A DNA stretch of 64,000 nt from Streptomyces sp. XM4193 (GCF_023072595.1 NZ_JALLGK010000001.1:248001-312000), one strand, 5' to 3'; shown: positions 1 to 9,824, numbered from the stretch's first letter. Numbers and translations are program-made. The notes: generated by a model not told the origin, from the sequence alone.

Positions 1-90
1 TGGGTCGAGGTCGGCGGTCGCGACGGCGCCGTCCGCCCGCCGGACCCGCTTGAGCAGCAGGGGTGCGGGCCGGTCAGCCGTGGGATGCCG

Positions 91-666
91 TTACTTGGCA
101 GGGCCCAGGCAGAGGACGAAGGAGTCGCCCTTCTTCTGCTGGGTGTAGCTGGTGGTGGTGCCCTCGACGCTGTTGCACGAGAAGCTCAGCGAGCTGCCCT
201 CGATCTTCTTCAGCACCTTGTGGGTGGCTTCCGAGTCCGAGCAGTCGAGCTTCTCGATGTCGGGGTCGCTGTCGGAGCCGGTGTTCCGGAGGCAGTCGCC
301 GACAGCGACGTCCTCGGCGTCGTCCTTGGTGAAGAAGCCGTAGGCGGCGAGGCCCAGGCCCGCCACGACGACGATCGCGACGACGATCGTCTTGACCTTC
401 TTGATCTTCTCCCACGGCGAGCTCTGCTGCGGAGGCTGCTGCCCGGGTATCCCGCCCTGAGGTGCGCCGGGCTGGCCGTACGGCTGGCCGTAGGGAGGCT
501 GACCGCCCTGCTGCGGGTAGCCGTAACCCCCGCCCTGCGGCGGCATACCGCCCTGCGGAGGCTGACCGGGCTGACCGGGCTGACCGGGGTAGGGCTGGCC
601 GCCGTAGGGCTGGCCGGGCTGGCCGCCCTGCGGGAATCCGCCGGGGGGCGGAGGAGGTGTGGACAT
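91..666 (-). CDS. LppU/SCO3897-like membrane-anchored protein
   Basis: 191-residue protein. Residues 1-80 are an extreme Pro/Gly/Gln/Tyr-rich cytoplasmic tail. One membrane segment follows at about 88-108 ([20 protein letters not shown]), then a small exterior domain of about 80 residues with the VGDCLRN start and four cysteines typical of the LppU/SCO3897 family. The usual lipobox is absent, so anchoring is by the transmembrane helix. I chose the ATG at 666 because GGGGGA lies just upstream; the frame stays open further upstream but that part does not look like this family. Function is unknown in the family. Disordered tails of this type also occur on streptomycete membrane proteins that make cytoplasmic contacts. 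Confidence 0.8.
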   Translation of the reverse strand: MSTPPPPPGGFPQGGQPGQPYGGQPYPGQPGQPGQPPQGGMPPQGGGYGYPQQGGQPPYGQPYGQPGAPQGGIPGQQPPQQSSPWEKIKKVKTIVVAIVVVAGLGLAAYGFFTKDDAEDVAVGDCLRNTGSDSDPDIEKLDCSDSEATHKVLKKIEGSSLSFSCNSVEGTTTSYTQQKKGDSFVLCLGPAK

Positions 667-1115
667 GGGTGGTTCCCCCTGTGGTGTTCTGTACGCGCCG
701 GTGCTCGGTACGCGTCCGAGTTCGGTACGCGCCGCGCATGTTCGAAGCGCAAAGCTAGCGAGCGGAGTTGAGCAGCGGAGAGGCAGGGTCCTCCAGGGTG
801 CGAGAGCGGCTCGGCCCCTGGCGGGCCGCGCACTTCTCCACCGGGTGAACCCCCTTTCTCCGCAAGGCAGTTGGGCGCAGAAGCAGAGAACCGCGTCTGA
901 CCGCACACGCCGGGGGTCCGACGGACGTTCGTAACCTAGCCGCCGCCACTGACAGTTGGGCAGACAGCGGCAAGGGCTGTGACAGTGCTGATGCACATGA
1001 CACACAGATGAGACCGGTGGGGCGCGGGCGGAGGGGCGGTGTCCGCCTCGGCGCCGGGGATCGTCCGGGAGTCGGGTGCCGGGAGCCGTCCGTGAACCGG
1101 CGCCGTTCGTCGGCC

Positions 1116-1150
1116 AGCTGTGAGCTGTGAGCTGTGAGCTGTGAGCTGTG
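1116..1150. repeat. 7-bp tandem repeat (AGCTGTG x5)
   Basis: Five perfect head-to-tail copies of AGCTGTG, followed by an imperfect sixth (AGCCGTG), in the noncoding stretch between the convergent-free ends of the LppU-like and MFS genes. It is a simple microsatellite prone to slippage; no function is evident. Confidence 0.9.
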
Positions 1151-1211
1151 AGCCGTGCGCCCGTCTGCTGTCCGGGGCTCGTGGCGTCGGTCGTGGGCGG
1201 GCTCGCCGCCG

Positions 1212-2492
1212 TCAGTCGCGCGCGAAGCGGCGTACTGCCAGTGCGGTGCCGCCGTAGAGAACGGCGACCAGAACCACCAGCGACGGCGAACGGCCGTCGG
1301 GCGGCAGTATCACCGCGGCCACCGCGGCGGCCCCGACGAAGGCGACGTTGTAGAGCATGTCGTAGAGCGCGAAGACCCGACCGCGGAATCCGTCCTCCAC
1401 TTCCGACTGGACGACGGTGTCGGTGCAGATCTTCGCGCTCTGGGTGGCCATCCCCACGAAGAACGCTGCCGCCAGCATGGGAGCGGGGTGGAACGGCAGG
1501 CAGAGCACCAGCGTCAACACCGCTGCGGCAGCGGCGCAGAGCGCCATGTAGCCGAGCCGGCCGAACCGTTGGGCGGCCCAGGGAGTGATCACGGCGGCGG
1601 CGAAGAAGCCGACGCCCGAAAGTCCGAGAGCCACTCCGAGCAGCGCCATGCCGTCGGAGACATCGTCGCTCCAGGCGTAACGGCAGAGCATCAGCAGCAT
1701 CACCGTCAAGGCGCCGTAGCAGAAGCGCAGCAGAGTGACGGCCGCCAGCGATTTGGCGGCGACGGAACGTCGGCGCAGATGGCGCAAGCCCATGAGCAGC
1801 CCGCGGGCGGTGTCGGTGAGCGCGGCGCGCAGCCGGGGCTGGAGGAACGACGGGTCGGGGCCGAGCTGGTCGCGCTGGAGCCGCAGCGCGGTGCCGGCGC
1901 TCAGCAGATAGATCGCGGCGGCAGCCAGGACGACGAGGGCGTCGGCGGCGGCACCGTCAGGGCTGACGACCCTGATGGCGATGGCGACGCCGCCTCCGAG
2001 GGTGGCGGCGAGCGTACCGGCGGTGGGGGAGACCGAGTTGGCGATGACCAGCCGCTCCTCGTCCACGACGCGCGGCAGCGAGGCGGAGAGCCCGGCGAGG
2101 ACGAAGCGGTTGACCGCGGTGACGCAGAGCGCGGAGAGGTAGAAGAGCCACGTCGGTACGGAGGCGACGATCAGGGCGGCGGTGAGTGCGGCGAACACCG
2201 CTCTGAGCACATTGCCGTAGAGGAGCACCTGGCGGCGCTTCCAGCGGTCGAGCAGGACGCCGACGAACGGGCCGAGAAGCGAGTAGGGAAGCAGCAGGAC
2301 GGCCATGGCGGCGGCGATCGCCCCGGGTGAGGTCTCGCTCTCCGGCGAGAAGACGACATAGCCGGCGAGCGCCACCTGGTAGACGCCGTCGGAGAGTTGG
2401 GAGGTGAGTCGGACGGCGAGCAGACGACGGAAGTCGCGGAAGTGCAGAAGTGTGCGGGCGTCGTTGATCGAACCGGTGCGCGCCTCAGCCAT
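1212..2492 (-). CDS. MFS transporter, DHA3-like
   Basis: 426-residue polytopic membrane protein with about 11-12 hydrophobic segments. The loop after the second helix carries the MFS motif region ([17 protein letters not shown], about residues 80-97), and an [13 protein letters not shown] stretch near residue 370 resembles the DHA3/EntS-type exporters. Substrate unknown. The ATG at 2492 begins [11 protein letters not shown]; the first helices follow from about residue 25. It probably corresponds to the transporter next to the LppU-like gene in S. coelicolor, so this pair looks syntenic. Confidence 0.85.
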   Translation of the reverse strand: MAEARTGSINDARTLLHFRDFRRLLAVRLTSQLSDGVYQVALAGYVVFSPESETSPGAIAAAMAVLLLPYSLLGPFVGVLLDRWKRRQVLLYGNVLRAVFAALTAALIVASVPTWLFYLSALCVTAVNRFVLAGLSASLPRVVDEERLVIANSVSPTAGTLAATLGGGVAIAIRVVSPDGAAADALVVLAAAAIYLLSAGTALRLQRDQLGPDPSFLQPRLRAALTDTARGLLMGLRHLRRRSVAAKSLAAVTLLRFCYGALTVMLLMLCRYAWSDDVSDGMALLGVALGLSGVGFFAAAVITPWAAQRFGRLGYMALCAAAAAVLTLVLCLPFHPAPMLAAAFFVGMATQSAKICTDTVVQSEVEDGFRGRVFALYDMLYNVAFVGAAAVAAVILPPDGRSPSLVVLVAVLYGGTALAVRRFARD

Positions 2493-2636
2493 GTGAGCAG
2501 CTTCGCAGATCCCGCGGCGCAGCTGGATCTTGGCATCCGGTTGGAGTGGGGTGTGACCCTGTCCCCGGCCCTGTCCCCGTTCCCCGACTCCGGGACGTGT
2601 GCGAGGGGCGGCGAGCCGGGAGTGCTCCGGGACGCT

Positions 2637-2650
2637 GTTTCACGTGAAAC
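2637..2650. other. parS centromere site (ParB-binding)
   Basis: Perfect 14-bp palindrome GTTTCACGTGAAAC in a noncoding gap between the MFS and GT87 genes. It is identical to the established Streptomyces parS consensus bound by ParB. About twenty such sites cluster around oriC in S. coelicolor, so its presence supports an origin-proximal position. A second perfect copy is at 25906-25919. Confidence 0.93.
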
Positions 2651-2738
2651 AGTCCGCTGCGGAAACGGAGTTGGGACGTTCTCGCGGGAGAGCGCGGAAC
2701 GGGGCGGAGAGGCGCCGCGGGGTGCGGGACGCCGTGGG

Positions 2739-4274
2739 TCAGGACGTCGGGGTGGTGCCCCAGCGGACGGTCATCGGCTGCTCGTCCTGGTCTCCACGGC
2801 TCTCCGTGCCGGTCGCGCCGGCAGCCGCCGGGCCGGCGCTTGCCGGCCGGCTTCCTTCGGGATACCAGGGTGTCTTCGTCGGGTCGGCGAGCGAGAAGCG
2901 GTCGGGGGCGTGGTCGAGCACTCCGCCCGAGGGGTCGTCCGAGCCGTCCCACCGGACGCAGTCCCGCTCGGGTCGCATCGCGTCCATGACCACGGCGCCG
3001 CAGAGGTAGAGGGTGCCGAGGATGTGTGCGGCGATGGCGAGGTGGTACGCCTCGGGGGTCAGTCCGTGGTTGTTGTCGCCGCCGTGGTTGTAGAGCAGGT
3101 AGTACCAGATGCCGAGGAAGTAGAGGACCTCGCAGGTCTGCCAGATGAGGAAGTCCCGCCAGCGCGGGCGGGCCAGTGCGGCGAGCGGGATCAGCCACAG
3201 CACGTACTGCGGGGAGTAGACCTTGTTGGTGAGGATGAAGAGCGCCACGACCAGCAGCGCGAGTTGGGCGAATCGCGGTCGTCGCGGTGCGGTGAGCGCC
3301 AGGAGTGCGATGCCGGCGCAGCCGACCAGCATCAGCACGGTGCCGTAGGTGTTGGCGTTCTCCAGCGGGTCGCCGGTGCGTTGGGAGATGATCAGCCAGA
3401 TCGAGCCGAAGTCGACGGGGCGTTCCTGGCTGAAGGAGTAGAACTTCGACCAGCCGTCCCAGGCGACCAGCATCACCGGCAGGTTCGTCGCGAGCCAGGC
3501 GCCGGCCGTACCGGCCAGTGCGAGCCCGAAGTCGCGGTACTTCCCCGCCCGCCAGCAGAGCAGCAGCAACGGGCCCAGCAGCAGCACCGGGTAGAGCTTG
3601 GCGGCGGTGGCCAGCCCGAGCAGCACACCGAAGAGCAGCGGGCGGTTGCGGGACCAGGCGAGCATCGCGGCGGCGGTGAGCGAGACGGCCAGCAGATCCC
3701 AGTTGATCGTCGCGGTCAGGGCGAAGGCGGGTGCGAGCGCGACGAGCAGCGCGTCCCAGGGCCTGCGACGGTGCACCCGGGCGACACAGACGACGAGCAG
3801 CGCGGTGCAGGCCATCAGCATGCCCGCGTTGACCAGCCAGTACATCTGCTGGGCGTGCACCATGTTCTCGGAGCCGGGCGTCAGCCAGGCGGCCACCTGC
3901 ATGAACAGCCCGGTCAGCACCGGGTATTCGAGGTACTCCATCCCGCCGCTGTACTTGGCGATGCTGTCCAGGTACGGCACCGCGCCGTCCGCGAAGCCGC
4001 GTCCGGTGTAGAGGTGCGGGATGTCGGAGTAGCAGGCGCTCACGTACTGGGCGCCCTGTCCGAAGAACCAACCGCCGTTGTAGCAGGGCAGCTTCTGCAC
4101 CATGCCGAGCGCGAACATGCCGAGCGCGACCAGCGCCACGACCCGCACCGGGGTCCACCAGTTGGTGCCGGTCAGTGCCCGGCGGCCGAGCGGGCCACCG
4201 ATCAGCTCGGACCCGGCCGAGGCGACCTTGTCCTGAGCGGTGGGCGGTACCGGGCTGTCGTCACGCACGCTCAT
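2739..4274 (-). CDS. GT87-family (DUF2029) integral membrane glycosyltransferase-like protein
   Basis: 511 residues with about ten membrane segments. The first large exterior loop holds YPVLTGLFMQ and SPQYVLWLIP-like motifs typical of the GT-C fold GT87/DUF2029 family, whose studied members use polyprenyl-phosphate mannose in actinobacterial lipoglycan synthesis. The last 90 residues are polar and probably cytoplasmic. I chose the ATG at 4274 (MSVRDDS) with AGGATG upstream; a start 17 codons further out is possible. Acceptor unknown. In S. coelicolor I recall a homologue beside the PBP gene, whereas here it lies next to the MFS gene (see findings). Confidence 0.82.
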   Translation of the reverse strand: MSVRDDSPVPPTAQDKVASAGSELIGGPLGRRALTGTNWWTPVRVVALVALGMFALGMVQKLPCYNGGWFFGQGAQYVSACYSDIPHLYTGRGFADGAVPYLDSIAKYSGGMEYLEYPVLTGLFMQVAAWLTPGSENMVHAQQMYWLVNAGMLMACTALLVVCVARVHRRRPWDALLVALAPAFALTATINWDLLAVSLTAAAMLAWSRNRPLLFGVLLGLATAAKLYPVLLLGPLLLLCWRAGKYRDFGLALAGTAGAWLATNLPVMLVAWDGWSKFYSFSQERPVDFGSIWLIISQRTGDPLENANTYGTVLMLVGCAGIALLALTAPRRPRFAQLALLVVALFILTNKVYSPQYVLWLIPLAALARPRWRDFLIWQTCEVLYFLGIWYYLLYNHGGDNNHGLTPEAYHLAIAAHILGTLYLCGAVVMDAMRPERDCVRWDGSDDPSGGVLDHAPDRFSLADPTKTPWYPEGSRPASAGPAAAGATGTESRGDQDEQPMTVRWGTTPTS

Positions 4275-4407
4275 GGGCCCATCCTGCCTTACGGTGCCCG
4301 CCGGGCCCGTTGGGGAGGCGGACACCGCAGGGCGTCGGAGACGGCGCCGGAGTCGGTGTTCGGTGTCTCGGTCGGTGACGGTGTCGGCTCGGGTGCCGTC
4401 GCGGGGG

Positions 4408-5331
4408 TCAGGCCCGCGGGAGGGCGGCGGTGAGCTCGGCGAGGTCCGGCGGGTTGGCGCCCGCGCGCGAGACGGTGACGGCGGCGGACGCGGCAGCGTG
4501 GCGGAGCACGTGGCGCAGGGTCGCGGCGTCGAGTGCGGCGAGCCGTCCGCGGGCGGCGGCGCCGAGCAGCCCGGCGCCGTCGAGCGCGTGCAGGGTGCCG
4601 GACATGAAGGCGTCGCCGGCGCCGACGGTGTCCACCACCTCGACCGGGGCGGAGGGCTGCTCCACGGTCAGTGTGGCGGTACGGGCGAGTGCGCCCTCGG
4701 CGCCCCGGGTGATCAGCACCAGCGCGGGACCGGATTCGGCGGTGGCCCACTGCTCGGCGATCGACTCGAGCGGTCGGCCCGGGTAGAGCCAACTCAGGTC
4801 CTCGTCACTGGCCTTGACCACGTCGCTGTGTGCCACGCACCGCTCCACCTGCGCCACGGCGTCCGCGTGGTCGCCCATGAGCGCGGGCCGCACGTTCGGG
4901 TCGTAGCTGATGGTGGCGGTGGGGCGCAGCTTCTCGGCGAGCGCGAGGACGGTCGTGGCGCCCGGCTGCACCGCGGCGCCGATGGAGCCCAGATGCAGAT
5001 GCCTGCGACCGTCGGGGACCGGAGTCTCGCGCAGCGTCCAGGCGATGTCGAAGGAGTAGCGGGCGGATCCCGCGGAGTCCAGGTGGACGACGGCGGAGGG
5101 GGTGCGTACGTCCTCGGGGCCGTCGGTGTGCAGGACGACACCGGCGGAGCGCAGATGTGCGGCGATGAGCTCGCCGAGGCGGTCGTCGCCGAGCTGGGTG
5201 AGGAAGTGCGCCTCGTGGCCGAGCCTGGCGAGCCCGTACGCGACGTTCGCCGGGCTGCCGCCCGGGTGTACGCGGTCCGCGAGGCCCGGCTCCTGGACGA
5301 TGTCCGCGACGCATTCGCCGGTCACGAGCAT
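4408..5331 (-). CDS. PfkB-family sugar kinase (fructokinase-like)
   Basis: 307-residue ribokinase/PfkB-fold kinase. It shows the N-terminal substrate motif GGSPANVA (24-31) and the C-terminal ATP/anion-hole motif DTVGAGDAF (234-242), with Asp240 as the predicted catalytic base. These match bacterial fructokinases, though other sugars are possible. It starts 61 bp after the LacI gene on the same strand with an AAGGGAG ribosome site, so the two probably form a regulator-kinase operon. No sugar transporter or glycosidase is adjacent, so the source of the sugar is not evident. Confidence 0.85.
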   Translation of the reverse strand: MLVTGECVADIVQEPGLADRVHPGGSPANVAYGLARLGHEAHFLTQLGDDRLGELIAAHLRSAGVVLHTDGPEDVRTPSAVVHLDSAGSARYSFDIAWTLRETPVPDGRRHLHLGSIGAAVQPGATTVLALAEKLRPTATISYDPNVRPALMGDHADAVAQVERCVAHSDVVKASDEDLSWLYPGRPLESIAEQWATAESGPALVLITRGAEGALARTATLTVEQPSAPVEVVDTVGAGDAFMSGTLHALDGAGLLGAAARGRLAALDAATLRHVLRHAAASAAVTVSRAGANPPDLAELTAALPRA

Positions 5332-5392
5332 GGTTGAACTCCCTTGCTGTACGGGGGTTTTCGGGGCGTTCGCGGGGCGCGCGCCCGGATGG

Positions 5393-6883
5393 TCAGACCG
5401 AGCCGCGCTCGACGAGCGGGCAGTCGAGGACGAGCTGGACGGGGGCCGGCGTGCCGGGGTGCGGGCCGCGGCCGGTGCCGGCGCCCACTGTGGTGTCGGT
5501 CGTACGGACGCCGGTCCGGGGGTCGGTGGGTGCGTCCCGCGGACGGCGTCCCGCGGTGGCGGCGGGGGCGTCGGCGGTGTCGGGGGCGGCGGTGGTCGCG
5601 GTGAGGCGGGTCAGCAGCTCCACGCCGCGCACGCCCATCTCGTGGAAGGGCAGCGCGACGGTGGTCAGTCGGGGGCGGAGGCCGGTGGCGATCAGCTCCT
5701 GGTTGTCGAAGCCGATGATCGCGAGGTCGTCGGGGATGCGCAGCCCGAGCTCCCGTGCGGCGTCGTAGGCACCCATCGCCATCCGGTCGTTGGCGCAGAA
5801 GAGCGCGGTGGGCGCGGAGGCCGTGTCGAGCAGCGCGCGAGCGGCCCGGTGCCCGTCGTCGGCGGTGGTGCCCGCGGTGACCACGAGCCCGGGGTCGAGG
5901 TGCGACTCCGCGGCGCGCAGGGCCTGTTCGTAGCCGCGGCGGCGGCCTTCCGCGGCGGGCATGGTGGCGGCGAGGTTCAGCAGCGCGACACGGCGGTGGC
6001 CGGCTTCCAGCAGACGGCGGGTCGCGGTACGGGCGCCGCCCTCCTCGTCGGGCAGCACACTCGGCAGCCGGCCCTCGGCGTCCCGGCAGTGGACGAGGAC
6101 GGTGGGCACCTCGTACGCGGCCGGCGGCAGGGCGACGATCCGGTGCGAGGCGGTGGCGTACAGCAAGCCGCCGGGGCGCTGCTCCAGCAGCTTCTCGACG
6201 GCGACGGCGTCGAGTTCGTCGGCGGGGGCGGTGCGGGTGTCGGCAGTGTGGGCGTCGGCGCTGCCAGGGTCGGCGGGGGCGGTCTCGTGCGGGGTGCGCG
6301 GGCTCCTGTGGGTGCTGCGGGGCGCGGGCCGGGTACGGGCGGAGGGGCTTTCGGGGCCGCCGCCCCCGCGGTCGCTGCCTGCGGCGATGAGCAGGAAGCG
6401 GTTGTCCGCCCAGGCGCGCTGCTGGGCGCCGCGGATGATGTCGAGCGCGTACGGCTCGGTGACGATCTCGGAGATCAGGCCGAAGGACTCGCTGCGACGT
6501 GAGGCCAGGGCGCGGGCGCCGGCGTTCGGCCGGTAGCCGAGCTCGTCGGCGGCGGCGAGGATACGGGCCCGGGTGCGTTCCGGAATGCTGGTGTCGGTAC
6601 GGCCGTTGAGCACGAAGGAGACGCTGGTGCGGGAGACGCCCGCGTGACCGGCGACATCGCTCATGGTGACGCGGCGCGCGGGGCGCGGCGGGGTGTGATC
6701 GCGGCGCGGCGGGGCGGATGGTGCGGTTGGCGGGAGGCCCGGGACGTCCGCGCCGGGGTGTGCGGTGGCGTCCGGTGCGGTGGCGTCCGGTGCGGGGGTG
6801 GCCGGTGCGGTGGAAGTGGCCGGAGCGCCGGGGGCGTTGGGCGTCGGGGGGTCGTCCGGTCCTGCTGTGCGGTCCGGTGTCAC
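5393..6883 (-). CDS. LacI-family transcriptional regulator with long Pro/Ala-rich N-terminus
   Basis: Regulator of about 496 residues from a GTG at 6883 that has a perfect GGAGG five bases upstream. The first 70 residues are Pro/Ala/Thr low complexity (including an ATAPD-type repeat). Then come the LacI helix-turn-helix (MSDVAGHAGVSRTSVSFVLNG), hinge, and periplasmic-binding-type sensor. The sensor carries a second disordered insertion of about 55 residues. The frame stays open upstream past a palindrome at 6948-6959, but starting there would put the likely operator inside the gene. Expected to control itself and the downstream PfkB kinase in response to a sugar or sugar phosphate. Confidence 0.85.
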   Translation of the reverse strand: MTPDRTAGPDDPPTPNAPGAPATSTAPATPAPDATAPDATAHPGADVPGLPPTAPSAPPRRDHTPPRPARRVTMSDVAGHAGVSRTSVSFVLNGRTDTSIPERTRARILAAADELGYRPNAGARALASRRSESFGLISEIVTEPYALDIIRGAQQRAWADNRFLLIAAGSDRGGGGPESPSARTRPAPRSTHRSPRTPHETAPADPGSADAHTADTRTAPADELDAVAVEKLLEQRPGGLLYATASHRIVALPPAAYEVPTVLVHCRDAEGRLPSVLPDEEGGARTATRRLLEAGHRRVALLNLAATMPAAEGRRRGYEQALRAAESHLDPGLVVTAGTTADDGHRAARALLDTASAPTALFCANDRMAMGAYDAARELGLRIPDDLAIIGFDNQELIATGLRPRLTTVALPFHEMGVRGVELLTRLTATTAAPDTADAPAATAGRRPRDAPTDPRTGVRTTDTTVGAGTGRGPHPGTPAPVQLVLDCPLVERGSV

Positions 6884-6947
6884 GGTCGCCTCCACGGCTT
6901 CGGGCCGGTGTGTCGCCACGGCCGGGCGGATCGCGCGTTTCCTCGGG

Positions 6948-6959
6948 TAACGCGCGTTA
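6948..6959. promoter_or_regulatory. Candidate LacI-family operator (TAACGCGCGTTA)
   Basis: Perfect 12-bp palindrome with the central CG typical of LacI/GalR operators, 65 bp upstream of the GTG of the lacI-pfkB operon. Its position fits autoregulation. No second copy was noticed nearby. Confidence 0.65.
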
Positions 6960-7323
6960 GGCGAGGGTGAACGCAACGTACGGCCGCCGCGTCGCGGCTG
7001 TCAACAGCCCGGCGGCGGTGGCCCGTTCCGGTGGTGGTGGCGGGCCCGGTGGCGGTGGGCCGGAGCGCCCGCGGAGGGTGCCGGGCGGTGCGGTCCTGTG
7101 CGGTTCCGTGCGGTCCCGTCGGGTGTGGGCGGTGCGGCTGCGCGGGGCTGGGCGTGGGAGTGGGGTGGGAGTGGTGTCGTGTGGTTCGGGGTGTGGTCGG
7201 CCCGGGGTGGGAAGCGGGTCCGAGCCGTGAGACGTGCGGGGGTGGTGGGTTGACGGCCGCTTTCGCGTTGGCCGACGATCACTGTGGCGCCGTCACGTCG
7301 TGCGCACTCCGAAGGGTGGTCCA
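6960..7323. other. Noncoding divergent region, lacI-pfkB / TauE permease
   Basis: About 360 bp of GC-rich DNA with G-rich imperfect repeats (GGTGG/GGCGG runs). Short open frames here have no family resemblance. It should hold the promoter of the TauE-like gene; apart from the palindrome at its left edge I see no defined site. Confidence 0.5.
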
Positions 7324-8088
7324 GTGGACGCGGTCGAGGCTCTGGCGATCGGTGCCGCCGCCATCGCCGCCGGCGGTATCAACGCGGTCGTCGGATCGGG
7401 CACGCTGATCACCTTCCCCACGCTGCTGGCCTTCGGCTACCCGCCGGTGCTCGCCAACGTCTCCAACACCCTCGGGCTCGTCCCCGGCACCCTCAGCGCG
7501 GCCTGGGGCTACCGGCGGGAGCTGCGCGGTCAGTTGCGGCGGGTGCTGCGGTTCGGTTCGGCCTCGCTGCTGGGCGGACTGCTCGGCGCGCTGCTGCTGC
7601 TGAAGCTGCCGGAGTCGGCGTTCGACACCATCGTTCCGGTGCTGATCCTCAGCGCGTGTCTGCTGGTGCTGCTGCAATCGCGCATCAACCGCTGGACGCG
7701 GGAGCGGCGGGCGGCGAGCGAGCGGCCGCGCGAGGACGGCGGGCTGCCGATGTGGTGCGGTGTGCTCGGCACGGGGGTGTACGGGGGCTACTTCGGCGCC
7801 GCCCAGGGCGTCATCCTGATGGGCCTCTTCGGGAGCTTCCTCCAGGAAGAACTGCAGCGGCTGAACGCGGTGAAGAACGTTCTTGCCTCCCTCGTCAACG
7901 GCGTCGCGGCCGTCATCTTCATCGCGGTCGCGCAGATCGCCTGGAAGGTGGTGCTGGTCGTCGCCGTCGGCGCGACGATCGGCGGGCTGCTCGGAGCCCG
8001 GATCGGTCGGCGTCTGCCGCCCGCGGTGCTGCGCGGGGTGATCATCGCGGTGGGTATCACCGCGGGCGTGACCCTGATGGTGCGCTGA
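7324..8088 (+). CDS. TauE/SafE (TSUP) family membrane permease
   Basis: 254 residues with about eight membrane segments in two similar halves. The first half has GGINAVVGSGTLITFPTLL and the second has GYFGAAQGVILMGLFG; these paired Gly-rich helices define the sulfite exporter TauE/SafE family, which moves small sulfur-containing or organic anions. I chose GTG at 7324 (VDAVEAL) with GAAGG seven bases upstream. Substrate cannot be read from the sequence. It is transcribed away from the lacI operon. Confidence 0.85.
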   Translation: MDAVEALAIGAAAIAAGGINAVVGSGTLITFPTLLAFGYPPVLANVSNTLGLVPGTLSAAWGYRRELRGQLRRVLRFGSASLLGGLLGALLLLKLPESAFDTIVPVLILSACLLVLLQSRINRWTRERRAASERPREDGGLPMWCGVLGTGVYGGYFGAAQGVILMGLFGSFLQEELQRLNAVKNVLASLVNGVAAVIFIAVAQIAWKVVLVVAVGATIGGLLGARIGRRLPPAVLRGVIIAVGITAGVTLMVR

Positions 8089-8270
8089 GCAGCCGAGGGG
8101 CGGGCGCGGGCGCGTCGGGTACGGGGCGTCGCGTACGGCGCTTCGCGCGTACGGAGCGTCGGTACATCGGGAGACCGGTGCGGGCGGGGTCTCAACAGCC
8201 GGGACGGCCGGGGCAGTTGGCCGGGGCGCGACGCCGCCCGTTGGGCAAACAAAGTGTTCACAATAAACCG

Positions 8271-8299
8271 TTGACTTCACCGTGTTGCGCCCGCACTCT
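8271..8299 (+). promoter_or_regulatory. Candidate promoter of a leaderless gene
   Basis: TTGACT at 8271-8276 and CACTCT at 8294-8299 with a 17-bp spacer. The predicted transcription start falls at or one base before the ATG at 8307, and there is no ribosome site, so the downstream gene is probably translated from a leaderless mRNA, which is common in Streptomyces. Confidence 0.55.
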
Positions 8300-8306
8300 G
8301 GTCGGC

Positions 8307-8804
8307 ATGGAGAACGCAGCCCAGCAGCAGTCCGGCGATCCCTTCGTCGCGCCCCACCCCGAGCAGGCCCGGGCGGAGCGCGTGTACGCCTCCCTCTTCC
8401 GCATCGCCGAACGCCATGCGGCCACCGCCGAGCAGCGCGCCCGGCAGGCCCATCCCTCCGTGCTCGGCCCGCACGAGGCCGTACGGCTGGTGTCGTTCCT
8501 GCTCAGCGGTGCCGCGAAGCTCGACGAGGACGAGCCGGAGGTGGACCGGTCCGACATCACCGCCGCGCTCAGCCTCGTACCGCTGATGCGCGGCGAGATG
8601 GACGAGCTGGAGGCGGGCTTGCTGCGGATGGCGCGCGGACGCGGGATGACCTGGCCGGACGTGGCCTTCGGTCTCGGGCTGGCCACGCCGCAGGCAGCCC
8701 GCCAGCGCTGTGCCCGCCTCGCCGAACGCACGCACGACGCCGGATCGGACGGACGATCCGACGCCGGTGTGGCTGCGCCGAGTGCCGGGGCGGCGACGGA
8801 GTGA
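8307..8804 (+). CDS. Conserved streptomycete small protein with HTH-like segment
   Basis: 165 residues, mostly helical and charged. The segment WPDVAFGLGLATPQAARQR (about 119-137) looks like a helix-turn-helix recognition unit, so DNA binding is plausible; I do not recognise a named family. There is no signal peptide or membrane segment. The ATG has no ribosome site and appears leaderless. A strong hairpin follows directly after the stop, so it is probably a single-gene transcript. Confidence 0.7.
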   Translation: MENAAQQQSGDPFVAPHPEQARAERVYASLFRIAERHAATAEQRARQAHPSVLGPHEAVRLVSFLLSGAAKLDEDEPEVDRSDITAALSLVPLMRGEMDELEAGLLRMARGRGMTWPDVAFGLGLATPQAARQRCARLAERTHDAGSDGRSDAGVAAPSAGAATE

Positions 8805-8811
8805 GCCCTGC

Positions 8812-8846
8812 GGGCGGCGCCGGCTGTCGTACGGCCGGCGCCGCCC
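8812..8846 (+). terminator. Hairpin terminator
   Basis: Perfect 13-bp stem GGGCGGCGCCGGC / GCCGGCGCCGCCC with a 9-base loop, 7 bp after the stop of the small HTH-like gene. There is no U-run, as is usual in Streptomyces terminators. Confidence 0.75.
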
Positions 8847-8950
8847 ACCGGGGTCCCGTACCGACCGGCCCAACCGGCCGGACAACGCGACCTGTTGGAG
8901 GCCCGTGCGGCTCGGTGCGCCCCGTGCGGCTCGGTGCGGCTCGGTGCGCG

Positions 8951-9559
8951 TCAGTCGCGCCGCCGGGCGCGCAGGACCGTGTCGTGGGTGTGGTGGGTGC
9001 CCTCGGGGGCGGGCGTCGTACGGGCGCGGGTCTCGTCGACGAGGACGGTCCAGCGGTCGTCGAGGAGAGCGGCGACCTCGGCGGGCTTGTAGAAGGCGTG
9101 CGGGTCGAAGCCGTGGGTGTCGTCCGCGGTGAGGCCGGTGACGTCGTGGCCGACGTACAGCAGGGTCCCGCCCGGTGCGACGGCGGCCAGCAGCGCGCGC
9201 AGGGCCGCGTGGCCGGGCTCGACCTCGAGCGGGAAGTAGTGGGCGTTGACCAGGTCGAAGGAGTCGGCGGCCGGCGGGGTGCGCGAGAGGTCGGCGTGGG
9301 TCCAGGTCACCTTCTCGGTGAGGCCCGCCTCGGCGGCGGTGGCGGCGGCGCGGTCGAGCGCCGTGCGGGAGATGTCGGTCGCCGTCACCTGCCATCCCCG
9401 GCCGGCCAGCCACAGGGCGTCGCCGCCCTCGCCGCAGCCGAGGTCCAGGGCCCGGCCGACCGGGAGCTCGGCGGTCTCGGTGACCAGTACGCCGTTGACG
9501 GCTCCGCTGAAGAGCTGCTCGCGGCTGCCGTAGAGCTCGTCCCAGAACTGCTGGTCCAT
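8951..9559 (-). CDS. Class I SAM-dependent methyltransferase
   Basis: 202 residues. Motif I for SAM binding is LDLGCGEGGDALWLA (about 38-52), followed by the acidic loop TATDIS and the motif IV-like DLVNAHYFP. It resembles Tam/thiopurine-type small-molecule methyltransferases. The substrate is unknown. The start is ATG 9559 (MDQQFWDELY) with GAGGGGA upstream; an in-frame ATG 14 codons earlier is less likely. Confidence 0.85.
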   Translation of the reverse strand: MDQQFWDELYGSREQLFSGAVNGVLVTETAELPVGRALDLGCGEGGDALWLAGRGWQVTATDISRTALDRAAATAAEAGLTEKVTWTHADLSRTPPAADSFDLVNAHYFPLEVEPGHAALRALLAAVAPGGTLLYVGHDVTGLTADDTHGFDPHAFYKPAEVAALLDDRWTVLVDETRARTTPAPEGTHHTHDTVLRARRRD

Positions 9560-9824
9560 GGTGATTCCCCTCGGAGAGTGGCGGATGTGCTGCTGCGGCA
9601 AAGGTGCCCCGAGCGGTAGCGGCGCGGCAAAGTTCGTTGCGGTTTCGGCAACTCGTACGGCCTGGGGGCCGCGGGGGCGTACGGGTGCGGCGTGCGCGGG
9701 CGCGTACGCGTACGGGGCGCGGTGTGCACGGGCGGGCAGCGCGGGGGCCGCGACGCACGGGCCCGCGGGGGCGTACGGGGCGGCGGCAGTGACGCGACGT
9801 ACGGGCTCCGGCGGGGCCGTCGGC

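Noticed and set aside
1..90. Left edge
   Set aside because: Too short to assign. A coding frame is open on the minus strand but nothing identifies a gene.
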